From: Hirudinaria manillensis
Taxonomy: Eukaryota > Annelida > Clitellata > Hirudinida > Hirudinidae
Assembly: GCA_034509925.1 (NCBI GenBank)
Contig: CM067528.1
Location: forward strand, 12,025,001 to 12,089,000
Reading direction: 5' to 3'
Length of the DNA: 64,000 nt
Shown here: positions 13,101 to 26,117 of the stretch, one piece after another
How positions within the stretch are numbered: the stretch's first letter is position 1
Layout: each line of letters opens with the position of its first letter
Program-made: the position numbers and the translations under genes
Notes under the pieces: generated by a model
What the model saw: only the letters and a program-made list of their open reading frames with translations
Databases searched by the model: none
What the model was told of the DNA's origin: nothing

Positions 13101-16100
13101 AGTGTGACCAAATGCGGAGGTATACGTGTACACATGCATTCTTGATTTCCTCAATGTTAATACGAGATAAACAATAAATGACCATTTAAATCAGGTCAGA
13201 ACCACTGCATGTATCAGCGATACAATTTTCGTCAACAACAGCAACACCAGCAACACGTGTGCCAACAAAACCAATGTTGTCGCGCAGCATTGGAAGACAA
13301 TCTCATCAACTACGGCATCTATTTGAGCGTCCAAGAGGCAAACAGATTGAAGGAAATGGACAGACCAGACAGGGTAAAAGAGGTTTCGCCATCATCGCCC
13401 CACCAACACTTTCACCATCAAGCGTCACAACAACATCTCCTTCAACACCAGCAACACGACAGCCGCAACAACAGCATATGCAGAAGTTGCTGCAGCAAAA
13501 CCAGCTCCGACGGAGAATGTTCCAAAAACGTCACTTTCGCCGATGAATCCGCAACACTTCCGTCGTCCAGTCCATCATCAATCAATCCAATCAACAACAA
13601 CAACAACAATATCGAAGATTGCAATAAATCTGATGCGGACGTTGAGAATAGAAATCAAACTTCGAGGCGCTCTGAATGTTCGAAAGTGGGAGGAGACGCT
13701 GCGTTCACCAGTTCCGAAGAAGTTAGTTTGAATTCGATCCGAAACGACGTGACTGAAGACAAATCATTGCCTCTGCCATCGTCCGTCATCGTAAGTTCTT
13801 CTTTCTCCAACGTCACGACATCCATCATGATCATCTGTTCGACGCATTCGACCACATCGACCAACGCCAGGACCATCCTGAGTACTTTCACGACCAGAAA
13901 TTCTTTTGTCATGTCACAAGAAACATCTCCAGCAACAATTCAAGAGCATCGTCAACAGCAAAATCATCATCATCATCAACAACAACAGCAACATCAACAA
14001 CAACAACAACAACAACAACTTCAGCAACATCAACAACAACAACTTCAGCAACATAAATCAGTGCAAGAACATCAAGCAAGTTCTCAGCAACTTGGCAATC
14101 TAAGTAGAGAAAATATCAGCATGATGAGAAAAATGACATCGAACCAAATGACATTCGGTCCTCATCCTCTCATCAACTGGCCTCCACCACCACCTCCGCC
14201 AAGACAAACTCTTCCTCTCAAGAAAAATAATGGAGAACTTAAGAACGGACCTTCCCCTCCTAATCAAGTCAAACCACTCCCTGAAGATGGATGTTCCAAG
14301 TGTGAACTTCCTTTAGAATTTTCCGCAGACCGAGATGTTTGTGACGTTTCGAATTCCGTTACGCATTCGTCGCCGAGTGTCTCAAATCCGCCACTCACGC
14401 ATGTAACTGACGCTACTGTGCTTTCGACTTCGACCACTTCTACTTCTGAAGACAGCCAGGAAAGAACATCTTCTTTTGCCAAACATACTCCACCTTCACA
14501 ATCGTCAGAATGTCCTTGCTTTAGATCATCGATTGTCCCTTCGAATTCCTCCCACGAAATCGTCTCTTCGAGTCATTCGACCACAACGGCCCCAAATTTC
14601 ACCAAAAAAATCAACGATGCCCCGCCACCTGGCGTCAAATCGGGGACAACTACTCCAAAGTGCGACCAGAGCCAGAAACCTGCCATAAAAGCGAAACCGC
14701 AACTTCCCCAAATGGACAGACAGCCAAGAGAATACGTTGACAAGATTCGTACGTCTGAAAACGAAGCTGCCCAATACTCAAGCGAGAAAAATCATTTGAC
14801 AGACAGTTACGAGAAAGAAGCCAAATTTCCCGATTCAGATCCAAGTAGAATGAATAATTAATATATTATAATTTTCCAAATAATAAATCTACATATAATA
14901 ACAGTCACTCGTAATGAAAATAATAATCAACGTGATTAAAACACAAAGGGCCATGTTAATGACTTCTCTAATCCTGCAAATCTAGGACGAAACGAGTAAT
15001 CTTACGATTTCGAAAACATTATTCCTTTTTAACACTCTCATTTTCGGCTAATTGCTCAGAAACCAAAGGAAATTAATTAATTAATTAATCGTGAAAAATT
15101 ATTCTCTGTAAATTTCTAATAATCCTCTAATAATTCCTCCCCAAACGACAAGAAGGAGACCATCGCTTCTCTGTTTCAACGCCCCCAAAAGACGAAGAGG
15201 ACGTTGTTGACGGAAACGACTGGTCGGAAGTCAGAAGGTTCAATACCTCGGACATTTCTGGATCGGAATGCGGAGGAGATGATGACGACGATGCCGGTGA
15301 CTTGGACGACGATGACGATGACGACGACAGCAGCGACTCGAGCAGCATCAAAACAGTCCCCTCGCAAGACTCACTCGTCAGCAAGAGTACGGTCGTGCGC
15401 AGATCGGGGTAAAAATGGCGTTGCTTTCGTCTTCTTTCATTGGAGAAATATCAACCCAATTATCTTTATTGTCAGATTTTTAGCAGCCAAGAATTGGCTC
15501 GTCCATCATAAAAAGAAAACGGAAATGGCACAAAAGAGATCCTGGAAGAGGTACAGAGTCTGTTTAAAAGGAAACGTTCTCTGGTTTTATGAATCGTGCA
15601 CAGGAGATTCAAGCATTCAAGATAGCGGAAAGGCTGAAAATATTCCAAAGCACAAACTAGGTTTGTTTATTCAGACAAAGTAGACTCGCATATGCTACCG
15701 GTTCGTATTTTATTTACGACTTTGAAAGAAAGTCGTGTTTACTTCGTAACCAAGTAAATCAAATAGTTTTTTTTGTAGGATAATAAATGAATAAAATAAA
15801 ATAATAAGATCTCGAAATATGAGAAGGTACGTTTGGAAAACAATAGTGTAACCTGATTTGCTTTTGCAGTTAAAGAACAGTTTAGGACGACTCGTTTAAG
15901 AGACATTTTTGATAACAATTAGGAAATAAAACTTTAATTAAAAAAGTGAAATTAGAAACAATTAAAAACAAGCAGCAAATTTGATTAAAAGCATATTGAA
16001 TGGGTTTATAAGATTTCGTAAATGAAGCTCCTTCTACAGTGTGTCCGAGGTAAAGGAAGATGCTTTACCTGCTTGTTTGGCACTCCTTAAGTGTTTGACA

Positions 16101-19100
16101 TAATTTTGTCTGAATTAAAAATTTTTTAATTTTTTTAACGTCATTTTAATTCGCTCAGTCATTGAGTCAAGCCTGGTTCAGCCATTTCCAGAACATCCGA
16201 AAAAAGAGTTCGTATTTTCCCTGAGCACAGCTTTTGGAGACGCCTACCTATTTCAGGTAGGAAGTCTTCATTCCAGTGCTCTCAAGAGCCGACTAACGAT
16301 TTGATAATGCTCGACAGGCCGACTCTCAGTCTGATTTAGACAAGTGGATATCCTCCATTCATTGTGCATGCGCAGCATCTCTTGCAAGACAACACGGCAG
16401 GGAAAACACCCTCAAATTGCTGAGAAATGAAGTCCATAGAATTAAAAATAGCATCGAATTGGTGAATTTGTCTTTCTGATTGTAATTCATAATAAACAGT
16501 TAATTCCTCACGAATTTGAATCAATTTGAGCCCAAAGTCATGTCGTATCGTGTGGCAACAGGACATCAAAATGAGGAAAATGGCCAGTCTACACTTGGCG
16601 ACGGTGACCGACCAAAGGAGCAGACAAGCGATCGAAAAACAAATGAATCAATGGGAAGAAAATCTCGAAAAATTGTACATCGACCAGCATAGACTCAAGT
16701 GCTACACTGCCTCCCTGCAAGGGGCTGAGCTCCCGAATGCCAAAGTACTTTGAATTTGATTCCTAATTCTAGTGTAAGCTAAAAGATCTTCCAGTGTTTC
16801 TCTCAATGTGATATTACTCATCTTACTCTAAATTAAAATATTATATTCAATTGCTCAATTAGCACTAGGGTTTACGTTCTTTCGCTATAATTTCTCAATC
16901 TTCCTCACAAAGTATCTCCACATCGGATATTTTCTTGGAAAATATGAAATTCCAGATGCCACTTGTTCAATGCCAGAATGTGTCCATCTAGTTATGGTGG
17001 GGAATAAAATTTAAATTTGGATTAATGTCAGTTTTGGATATTGCCGTTTCGAAGCCGATTTCAGAGGCGAATGTCCAAGAATTCCAATCCAGTAATAAAT
17101 ATTAATGAATAGCTTTATAGCCTAGAGGTCATAAAAACTGAAAACGTACTTGAAGAAGAGAATGTACTTGTGGAGTACCTCGCTCATCCAACATTCACGG
17201 TTGCTATCTATCAAAATCAACAACTCTTGCTGAGAATGAAAGTTTTTTTGTGTGTGAATTAAATCATGCTGTCATGGAAAGCGAAACGGAGATTTACGTG
17301 GTCCTTGTTCAGTGCTGAATGTTAATGAATCCAACCGTCGCTAACCGAAACACATACCTTCGCATTAACCATTAATGGACTGCACTAAACATTCTCGCCG
17401 GAGGCATTTGGACGCTTATAACTCACAATAAACACTGTCCAAACTTTGTTTGCAATAAATGGGACGAGATTTATTTCCAAGTAACTGTAAGCCACAAGCC
17501 TACAAGTATGCCACAGATTTTCCCCCCTGCAAAATATGAACTGTTGGCAATTAATGACTTGTGACTGCATGACCATTTTTAACTTTTGAACTTTCACCAG
17601 ACGCTTCTGGGATGCATGTCAAGACAGACGAAAGCCACTTTGGCCAGAATTGGGATATTGACTGCCACCAGTTTTCATGCAGCTGTATGTGCCAGGCAGC
17701 AGAGGAAAGAAGCTGGATTGGCTTCCAGTGACGTCTTATGCGGGGGACTGCACAAGCAATACTGTCCACTGTCCAGTTTCAAGGTCGATGAAAGCAATCA
17801 AGTAAAGATCAAGGGATGTGCCGTTGGAACTAAATACGGGCAAGAACGAATTCTATTCCTTACCTTCTCGTCATTTTCCTGTTTTGTGATTGTTTAAAGT
17901 CTCCTTTATCGAGGCTAGAGACCTATAACAATAGTCACTCAATCTGCATAATATTATCTTTGTTTTTAAGCATTGCATACCGACATTTTCGATTTGTAAC
18001 ACAAATCTTGCAACGCAAAATGCTGAGCTTTCCGAGCAAAAAATAAAGAATTTATGAGGGCTCTAAAAGTTAACGACTCTGGGAAAAGTTGCTTTTCCAA
18101 AACGCTTTTTTTTCCAGTTTGTGCAGCGAGTGTCACGTCGAAATATTTGTCAAAGTTTAATGGGTTTCAAAATAATTTCGAGGTAAAAACATGACAAATT
18201 GCCAATCGTTACCTTTCAATTACCGCTATGATTTATTTAGAAATTCTAAAAATTAGAAAAATCTCCGATATAACATCGAATGTAAGGATTTATTTGTTAT
18301 ATTGTTTATTTGTTAATTATTTACAATTTGAGAAATGATAACAAAGTTCTTCTAAAACTTTTTTAGTTTTCCTGACTTGGATTCAATTTTGAAAATTACG
18401 ATTCAATTCCTTCGTCAGAAAATGAAATAGTTTGAATATCATTTTTTAAAAATGTTTTTGTATCCCAATAGATATTATTTGTAATATTATATCAATTTCT
18501 CAGAAATAAATCAGTTTAAATAATTCAAAAAAAAAAAAATCCAGTCACAGTACTTGTCAACTTTCAAAACTTCGTCTGGTCGACCCCAGTATGACCTCCG
18601 TGTCATCCCCAAACTTCGTCATGTCTTCCATCATAAAGGTCATGCTGTCCAATAACCAGGTCAGACTTTTATCCGCCAAAAATCAACGGACGATAATTTT
18701 ACAATTTTTGTTCTTAAACGCAATATTATAATTCTTATGAAATATTACAAAGTTGGGCTATTAAGAAGTTCAGGCTTTTTACGCCTTCGCGTGGCACAAT
18801 TATTTTAGTGGTTATTAGAGGTTATATATCATTGTGAATTTCGTTTTCAATCAATTTATCGAAAGGACACTGCCGACTTTGAAATGTGAAAATAAGCCAT
18901 GCTCATAAGACATGTGATATCATCTGGCATCATCTAGGCAGCTATCAAAAAATGTCTTCTAGAACCGTTGATATTGTTCAATGTCATTTTATAATTTTTC
19001 TGAGGACTCAATGTTCGGTCTTCAGCACCTTAGCGTCGAAGTTAACGACAAGACGACGGTTCGAGACGTAGTTGAAGCCGTATGTGCAAGGAGCAGACTC

Positions 19101-22100
19101 AACCCATCCGACCACTTCCTCCGCATGCACATGACCAGGGATTCGTACAGAGTCCCTGACAAGATGGTCTTCATTCAGTCGGAAACCGTGAGTCATTAGA
19201 ATTAAAATTGTATATTCATATCGCACAATATGTTTAGAATTAATTTGTTGCCAAAAACTGTTAATTTATTGAATTGTTAAGTCGTTTGATTTAAACGAGA
19301 GATGTTCTCGAATGAATTTAAATAAAGTGAATATTTAGATCTTATTAATAATTCATGATCTCGATTTTTATAGAATTACGAGTTCATAGAGCTCTGTCAG
19401 AAGCTCATATTTCAAGTTGAACTTCATCGAAGCGAGAGGGAAAGGGACCTCGGCATCCGAGTGGAGGCAGAATTGGCAGACGATGTCGACCAGGAAGACG
19501 AATTGTGTCTCTTTATCAGTGAAATCACTAAAGACGGCCTTGCACACAAGAAAGGTTGGAAGCTTGGATCAATCTTGGAGTAGCTTTTCTACTATCGAAA
19601 AATAATCTTGAGATTCTTGGATATTCGAGTTTTTGTCAGATAAAATTAACATAGAATCTTTCTTAATCGTCACATTATTTAAATAGTTTGAAATTGTGAA
19701 AATTGAATTTATGAAAATGATGCTAATGATTTGTCGTCCATTGCTGAGAGTTAAAAGTCATGTTAATGTCTTCATTTGAAAAGGTTTGTCGGTTGGAGAC
19801 GAAATTTTGGTGATCAACGGTGACGTGGTCAGCAGGTTAGATATGGTGCACATCGAGGGAGTTTTGCAAGATTCAACCACCCTTCTGCTTACCATACGCT
19901 CCTGTTCCATAGAACGTTCCCACTATTTTTGCTCCGACATCAAATCACACAATTTCAACTTCAAGTCGCACCATGGAATTTCCGAATCTTCAGCAGGAAA
20001 TCAGACCGGCCAACCCGCTCAGCCTCACTACTGCCCTCACCACTTCCCTACCTCTTCTCCAGCCCTTCCAAACACTTCGGGCTCTTTCGCGGCATCTTCC
20101 GGCGCTTCGAGTTCATCCTCGGGGCATGCAGTTCCAGTAGAATCAAAGTCTGCGACCCAAGGAGGATTGTCAGCAGCTGTTGGTTATGCAAGCCAATCGA
20201 ATTCCTACATCGAGAAGATGATATGTCCTCCTCCTCCTAGTTTTGTTCCAATGTCCGATAAACGAATCACTGATCTCATTGTACCGGATCCCAATCTCGG
20301 TTATTACTCAATATAATACTGAGTATTAGTAAATAATGCGATTAATTTTAGATAAGATTCGATTTTTTTACAGGAAATTCTGACAAATCACCGGATGACA
20401 TTCCTGACCTGTTGAGAACGAAAAAAACGAAAGACGAATCCGTTCATGATCCTGTGAATTCCCTTTTGAAGGTATTAATTTCTATAACAACATAGTTTCA
20501 TTCCACACAACATTCTCCGATAAATCCAGGGAGCCTCCAGGGTGAACCACATATGCCAGCTGCAGTACAATCCTAACGATGCAATCCATCAAGTGGAATC
20601 ATCCTCGGGCCTCACTCCGCCTCCACCAAGAACCCTGTGCAATGCACAGCACACGTGCAAAGTAGTCATGGAATTGATTGATACAGAGAAGCATTATATC
20701 AGGGTTGGTTCTTCGAATCGAACATTTTCTCTAACATTCGTCATCATTTTATTCGGAAATCGCTGCAAAATGTACCTAAAATGTTTTAGATTTCCATCTA
20801 AAAACGTACCCGCTGGTTACTGGATGGGTAGATATTTGAATCACTTATTTTGAGAATATTTGTGTTGAGATGTGCCAACCCAGGATTTTAAAATTTTCAA
20901 CTCGAGGTGTGGAGTAAATTTTACATGTACGGTTGATGACGACTTTGTTTTGCTTTTATCTAAAATTATGTCACTCTAAATGGCATGCTGACAATTGCCA
21001 AACATCCCCTCTCTCGTGATAAAAGTCAGATCTGAAAATATGTCAAATACGTCATTCGAATATCTGTTCTTTCTGGCAATAGGTAATCTTAAAAGATCTT
21101 TAAATATCAGGATATTTTACATAAATATTATACACATTTCATACATACGTTTTTTATTTCTTGCTCCTTGAATTTTGCACTGCAGAATTTAGTTTAAAGT
21201 ATATTTCTAGGAATATAAATTAAATGTAAACAAATAAAATGTTTTGGATTTTACCCATGCCTTGATAATGCTATCTAAGATTAGGTTAATTTTAAAAAAA
21301 TCTGAAGCAAAAGATTAAAAGAACGGATAGAAAGACATCTGTTAGCCTGTACTTTGAAATCAAATATTGACATTATTAACAATTTGTCAATAATCAAATT
21401 TTTAACTTACGAAATTTGAGAGCAGAAATATTATTATTCGATATTGAAAAGAATTTTAACCGTTAAAACTTCCGGCGAAAGATAAATATCCTTTTTTTTA
21501 TCTCTTATTGAACATTATTTACGATAAATTGTTTTTAATTCGATCAATTTTTATGTGAAGTGTTTGTTAATGCATAATTTAACATAACGTATATAATTTA
21601 TCAGCAACAATGCAACCCTTTAAGAGAAAATTATTTCCTGCCTTATCAAAAACACAAAGAACGGATATTAGAAGCTTAAAGTTGAATAATAATTTAAAAA
21701 AAAAACTTTTCGGAGTTTGGATATCAAACTGCTTAAACAAAGTTGATGGACACGCTACAAAAATTAAACTTCATTTTTATTTTTATTTTTTTTTCAAAAT
21801 AAAATTAGTTCACGTAATGCAAGTCTTTTAGCGTGTCAATGCCTCTTTGTGATAAATGCCGGTAACAGGAATGGAACACCAAACCTTTCGTATTTGACCA
21901 TTTGTAGTCACTGGCGTAGTTATTTGAAACTCTCAATGTAATAATTTCCTAATAAGCAGTCAAAATTAATTTAAATATTAATTTTATTAATAATAATTTT
22001 AACGTATGACATATTAACAACCTATATTCTATGCAACAGGACTTAATGAGCCTCATAGAAAGATATTTAGAACCTCTGCGAGATGAAATGCTTCTATCTG

Positions 22101-23109
22101 GTGACGACATTGACCAATTATTTGGAAACATCAGAGGCATTGTACAATTCCAAAAGCTGTTCCTCACCAGCTTAGAGGAAGCTATTCAGACCATTCCTAA
22201 TTTTGATTCTTACCACCAGGCAAGCTAAATTATTCGTAATAAACTACTTTGTAGTAAAAAATTTAGATTTATTATTTGGAATGACATTTCTCTCACAGAA
22301 CGCGAGTAATTTCAGAGAAGAGGATTTGAGAAGAGTCCTCACTTTAATTGGAAGTTCTTTCATGTATTACGCCCACCACTTCAAACTATACAGCTCCTTT
22401 TGTGCCAGTCATTCTAAGGCGCAAAAGATGATATCTTGTGGTTAGCCAAATAACAATTTATCATAATAATCAAAATATATTACGAGATTACGATTTAATT
22501 AATTTTAGAGAAAAACGTTTCAATTTTTAAAGCAACAATTTCAGGCGCCAAAACAATTAGTTTGTAACTCGACTGTAACCCAAGACATAAAATAATTTTT
22601 GTAATGCAATATTTCAGAGGACAATTCGGTTCTCCAGGAGTTTCTGAGGGCACGAAATCCAAAGCAACAGCATTCCTCGACAATTGAGTCTTTCCTGATC
22701 AAACCGATCCAAAGAATTCTCAAGTATCCACTTCTATTGAAACAACTCGTTGAACTGACTCAGCCACAATCAGATGAACATCTTCACCTCAAAGGTTAGG
22801 CTTTGAGTTCAAGTTTTTGTTTTTATTTTTGATAATTATTTCAGTTCACTTTTCAGCAATTATTTGTCGTAAAGTTCTAGACCCAAGAAATGTTGCGGCT
22901 TAGAAAAATAATTCACGTAAATAAAATTGTCACCTTGTTTATGAAAAGCGACCTTATCAATGCCAGACATCAAATTCTCCGAAGCTTCTGTTTTTAATCT
23001 TTTTTTTAAAAATTAATTACAAACATTTCAAAAGTTTTTTGGCAAATTTCATTTGTCAACTTCGTTTGAGTAATTTTCTTTCAAAACGATACTAAGAAAA
23101 TTAAAAGCA

Positions 23110-23144
<35 letters not shown>

Positions 23145-26117
23145 TCATGGTGATTCTTTTGTGACGCTTTTAATTCTTTGCATCGATTCCAAAATATCCT
23201 GCTGAAATATAAACTACCAAAAAATGAAAAAGTCCTACGAACAAAAAACTATAAACGCATCTTCATCACAAAAAGTGATTTGTTTTACACTTAAAAATTC
23301 TCTCCATTTTCATTGGCTTTTCATTCAAATTCAATTTATCAAATTAATATCGCTAATCATGGCAGAAAAAAAATATAAAATGTTTCTCCATTATAATGTT
23401 CAACTTTAGCTTCTTCTTCTTCTTTGTTATCTTTTTATAAACAACTTAACAACAAAAACTTTTTGTTGTTGTTTTTGTTGTCAGAAGTCATAAATCGCAC
23501 TGTTTTCAAAAGCCCTTTTCCTCATTTTCCTCATTGTCTTTCAGAGGAAAGCTTTTCTGCTAAAAGAAGCATCCATCTTGGTCGCCATTGTTTCTCCTTT
23601 CTTTGTGGACGGAGGGTGGTGACGGCTTCTTGATTCTGATGTTGGTTCATTCTTGTCATTTTAAATGTTGGTCTGTTGACTGCTTCACTTTTCAAACGGA
23701 CAAAGAAAAATTACTTTGTGAGTTGCTGGAAGACTTTAAGGACATTTTTTTTCGTGGGGAGTGATGGATGGTTGAAAAGAAATTTAATAAACGTTTTACA
23801 ATTCGAAATTATTTTTTGTTTGCTCTCTGTTTGATTAATTACGTTGAAAATGTAATTAATTTTCTGTACAATTATAAATGGAATTATGCATAATTATTTT
23901 AATATTAACGTACAGGTTTACATTACAAGTATAAATGTAATTATATATGATTACTTTATATGATTGTAATTGTCTTACTTATAATTATTTTATTAACTCA
24001 TAATTTTATCATTTGCTCTGTTGCAATGTACATTTTAATAGAAACGATCTGTAAGTACTTTTTCCACCAATATATCGTTTTGATTCCTCATCAATTTTGT
24101 TGAGCTAAAAGTACACAAGAAATATTATTATAGATATCAATTCTAAAAAGACGTTATTAATAAAGATGGAAATTGGTTGCAACGTTAATTGAAATTGCAA
24201 CGTCCATTACAAAAACCAATTAACTTCTTTTTTAGATGCTTTGCATGCGATGGAAGCGGTGGCCGAACACATCAATGAAATGCAAAAGATTTACGAAGAG
24301 TACGGAGCAGTACTTGAAGAGCTGGTAAAACAGTACAAGCAGCTCCATGCCTCGTGCAACAAAGTAGATTTGATGATTTGACGCTTTCTGATTTCTTCTT
24401 TTGTTTTTTTAAGGAATCGATCCTTTTTTTTCTATTTAATCTTTGTTGTGAACAAAAAGTGAACGTGAAAACGGCCGATATTAATGTTATTTATAAAAAA
24501 AATAGTGTTTTTTTGACGACATCTTTTGTCCAGAAGTATTGAATTTATCGCTAGTTAAATTATAATGTTTTACTTTATTTACGATAAAACGGATGATAAG
24601 AACAAAAATAAAATTAATTGAAGAGGCTTATGATGAAACGATATAATTGTATAACTGCGTTTAACGATCAGAAGATAACCTTGCTTCAGATGATAGACTT
24701 GAATGTCGGTGAGCTGCAGATGTATGGCACGGTCAATTGGATCAATCCTTTGGACGAGATTGGAAAGATTAAGAAAGACTACGAGTTGCTGACTCTGGTC
24801 TTCATCTTCAAAACTGCCGTCGTCATCCTGGCACAGGAGAGACCCAGGCCGAAGAAGAGAGGAAAGGTAATTTGTAATTACGATTTTTTTCTTAAATATG
24901 AATTTATTAAGGTATCAAAGCAACTGAAAGAACAAATAGCAAATTGAACAACATGTACAATATTAAACAAACAATTATGTATATAACACAATGAAACAAA
25001 TGAACTTACTTAAAAAGCAAACAAAATAAACTCAAAGAGCCAGTCTCAATTTCTAATTCAATTTTCCATGATGCTTTAGAGTTATTGGAAGAAGAAAAGT
25101 GAATTGGTTTTATACTTAAATGAAGATTTCCATCTCCATTTCCACTTCCCACTCAGCTTCCCCCCTCGACAAGGACGAGTCTCGGAGGTTTTCCGGCCGA
25201 GTGCACCCGGTTTAAACTTGCCATTCCTGTCGACCAACTCCAGGTACGAACTCTCGTCGGAGATACGAATGATAAACACGGGCTGTGGGAGATCGTTCAC
25301 TGCAGGTCCGAGAGGGAAGGAAGGCCGAAGAAAGTGTTTCAGTTCATCAGGTAGTTAATTATTCATGGATCTCGCATCGCTTTTCCATTCTCCCATCGAC
25401 TTCCTTTGACTCTAAGTTAAGGAAATATCATTCCAGCTAAAAATTATTAAAAAAAAAAATAAAGTAATTTATTGGTTGCAAGTGCTGTTGAAATATTCAA
25501 AACGAACTCTTTCGATTCCATTTCTGACTTCGTAATAAGTACATAAAAGCTAACTCACGTTCCTGCAGTTCTCACAAAGCAAGGAACGATTTCATAAGAA
25601 CCATCCACCATACGATGCACGAAAGTATAAGAAGGTCGTCTGTTTCTTCGAATGTCAAAAATAAATCCATGCTCAGACATCCGGGTCATCACAAACATCC
25701 ACTATCCACATCTGGCTCTGAAAGTTCATCAGGTATACGAAATTCATGATACCTGTCGTAATGAAGGATTTTATCACCATAGCCTGTCATTACGCGGGTA
25801 TTTCAAAGGTCATACATGGAACTGCAGTATGAAATTTTTTAAACTTATAAGAAATAAATTTTTCTTTATTTTGTATATGATTTGTCACGGCTATTCTCCG
25901 TGGCTCTCTATATGATATTAAATTCATGCAATTCCTTGCAGTCTCTAAACAATCCCCATCGGAATCCGGTTGCAAACAATCCAGGGATACTTATTCCCGA
26001 TCATCCTCCACTGCCCCAGGAGAACCGTCAACCATGGATCAATCGAGAGCAATCAACCAAGAAGGCAAGATGTTGCAAACTACAGACTCACGCGCGCTCC
26101 AGAAAAATTTCAGATAG
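3148..26117 (+). CDS. sif: Still life / TIAM-family Rac guanine-nucleotide exchange factor, complete, 28 exons
   Basis: RacGEFs of the TIAM/Sif family load GTP onto Rac through a DH-PH cassette and act at the plasma membrane and synapses to shape actin. The reconstructed protein is about 2112 residues, close to Drosophila Sif type 1 as I recall it. Domain order: MGNN N-myristoylation start, WH1 (about 25-130), Ser/Gln-rich linker (about 140-940), PH1 (about 947-1060), coiled-coil extension (about 1060-1190), Ras-binding domain (about 1250-1340), PDZ (about 1345-1425), DH (about 1645-1845), PH2 (about 1875-2025), Ser-rich tail. All 28 exons join in phase to 6339 nt ending in TAG at 26115. The start at 3148 was chosen because its exon ends in phase 2 and reads directly into the WH1 exon 7.1 kb away. 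Exons are listed in the five part entries that follow. Possible polyadenylation signal: AATAAA at 26978. The family is certain; individual boundaries carry some risk. Confidence 0.93.
4391..4532. repeat. (TGAG)n tetranucleotide microsatellite, about 35 units
   Basis: This is an uninterrupted run of TGAG/GAGT units spanning about 142 bases within sif intron 1. It opens all reverse frames as a Thr-His-Ser-Leu repeat, which is an artefact and not a gene. Perfect uniformity suggests recent expansion and likely length polymorphism. Confidence 0.97.
7106..7149. repeat. (AAT)n trinucleotide microsatellite
   Basis: This is a run of about 14 AAT units in sif intron 1. It produces a poly-Asn frame that is not a gene. 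Confidence 0.9.
9040..9340 (+). promoter_or_regulatory. Candidate regulatory island in sif intron 1 with CRE and X-box-like sites
   Basis: This segment is clearly richer in GC than the surrounding intron and is not repetitive. It contains a perfect CRE palindrome, TGACGTCA, at 9304-9311, and an RFX X-box-like inverted arrangement, GTTGCTAGGCAAAC, at 9193-9206. A second half-site, GTTGCTAGG, lies at 9175-9183. It sits about 1 kb upstream of exon 2, so it could be an internal promoter or enhancer for shorter sif isoforms. That role is inference; the motifs are directly visible. Confidence 0.4.
12463..14844 (+). other. sif: sif part 2: Gln/Ser/His-rich linker (exons 5-7)
   Basis: Exons: 12463-12654, 12813-13119, 13195-14844. 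Exon 5 continues phase 0 with [17 protein letters not shown] and ends near LYGTLPN, resembling the Sif segment after WH1. Exon 6 is Cys/Gln-rich (CRCSHCAHM) and ends in phase 1. Exon 7 is 1650 nt, the largest in the gene. It is built of His/Gln tracts at 13965-14060 (CAA/CAT codons), Ser/Thr-rich stretches, a proline run near 14170-14205 (PPPPPPPP) and a basic Lys-Pro stretch. No globular fold is evident, so I expect an intrinsically disordered linker. I chose a donor at 14844 (CCAA|GTAGAA) rather than read-through to the stop at 14861, because it keeps phase with the acidic exon that follows. Confidence 0.8.
15153..17801 (+). other. sif: sif part 3: acidic segment, PH1 and coiled-coil extension (exons 8-13)
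   Basis: Exons: 15153-15408, 15476-15660, 16159-16256, 16318-16461, 16562-16744, 17601-17801. Exon 8 encodes an Asp-rich run then [14 protein letters not shown], leading into PH1. PH1 is recognised by [40 protein letters not shown] and [20 protein letters not shown], all close to TIAM/Sif. The CC-Ex segment follows: [32 protein letters not shown] and [12 protein letters not shown]. Exon 13 reads [20 protein letters not shown]. In TIAM proteins the PH-CC-Ex module binds scaffold proteins and targets the GEF to the membrane. The first base of exon 8 (acceptor at 15152) is my least certain boundary here. Confidence 0.88.
18118..20471 (+). other. sif: sif part 4: small exon, Ras-binding domain and PDZ domain (exons 14-19)
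   Basis: Exons: 18118-18182, 18545-18659 (alternative acceptor 18551), 19005-19187, 19374-19554, 19784-20299, 20374-20471. The 65-nt exon at 18118 is required: without it exon 13 (phase 0) cannot join the next exon (needs phase 2). It has a long pyrimidine tract plus CAG before it and GTAAAA after it. The RBD reads [17 protein letters not shown], then [20 protein letters not shown]. The PDZ domain begins near [16 protein letters not shown], with carboxylate loop [10 protein letters not shown], and ends [21 protein letters not shown] linker follows with [14 protein letters not shown] and [12 protein letters not shown], a motif shared with Sif. In TIAM the RBD binds active Ras and the PDZ binds C-termini of receptors. 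Confidence 0.87.
20530..26117 (+). other. sif: sif part 5: DH (RhoGEF) and PH2 catalytic cassette and C-terminal tail (exons 20-28)
   Basis: Exons: 20530-20703, 22040-22219, 22299-22440, 22618-22794, 24236-24363, 24672-24866, 25157-25350, 25569-25732, 25942-26117. DH conserved regions: [20 protein letters not shown] (CR1), [10 protein letters not shown] and [16 protein letters not shown], then [20 protein letters not shown] (CR3) and [13 protein letters not shown]. These match TIAM almost residue for residue, so exchange activity toward Rac is expected. PH2 follows: [38 protein letters not shown] and [20 protein letters not shown]. The tail is Ser-rich and ends at TAG 26115-26117. The intron after exon 21 begins with GC (CAG|GCAAGC), an apparent GC-AG intron, needed because no GT donor keeps the frame. 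Confidence 0.93.

Noticed and set aside
13906..14103. Poly-Asn frame within the sif linker
   Set aside because: It is an alternate frame of CAA/CAG repeats in exon 7; the sif frame is supported by phase on both sides.
14845..14861. Read-through of sif exon 7 to a stop, giving a short isoform
   Set aside because: A GT donor at 14845 and a phase-matched exon at 15153 restore the family domain order; the short form lacks any GEF domain. An alternative terminal exon is still conceivable.
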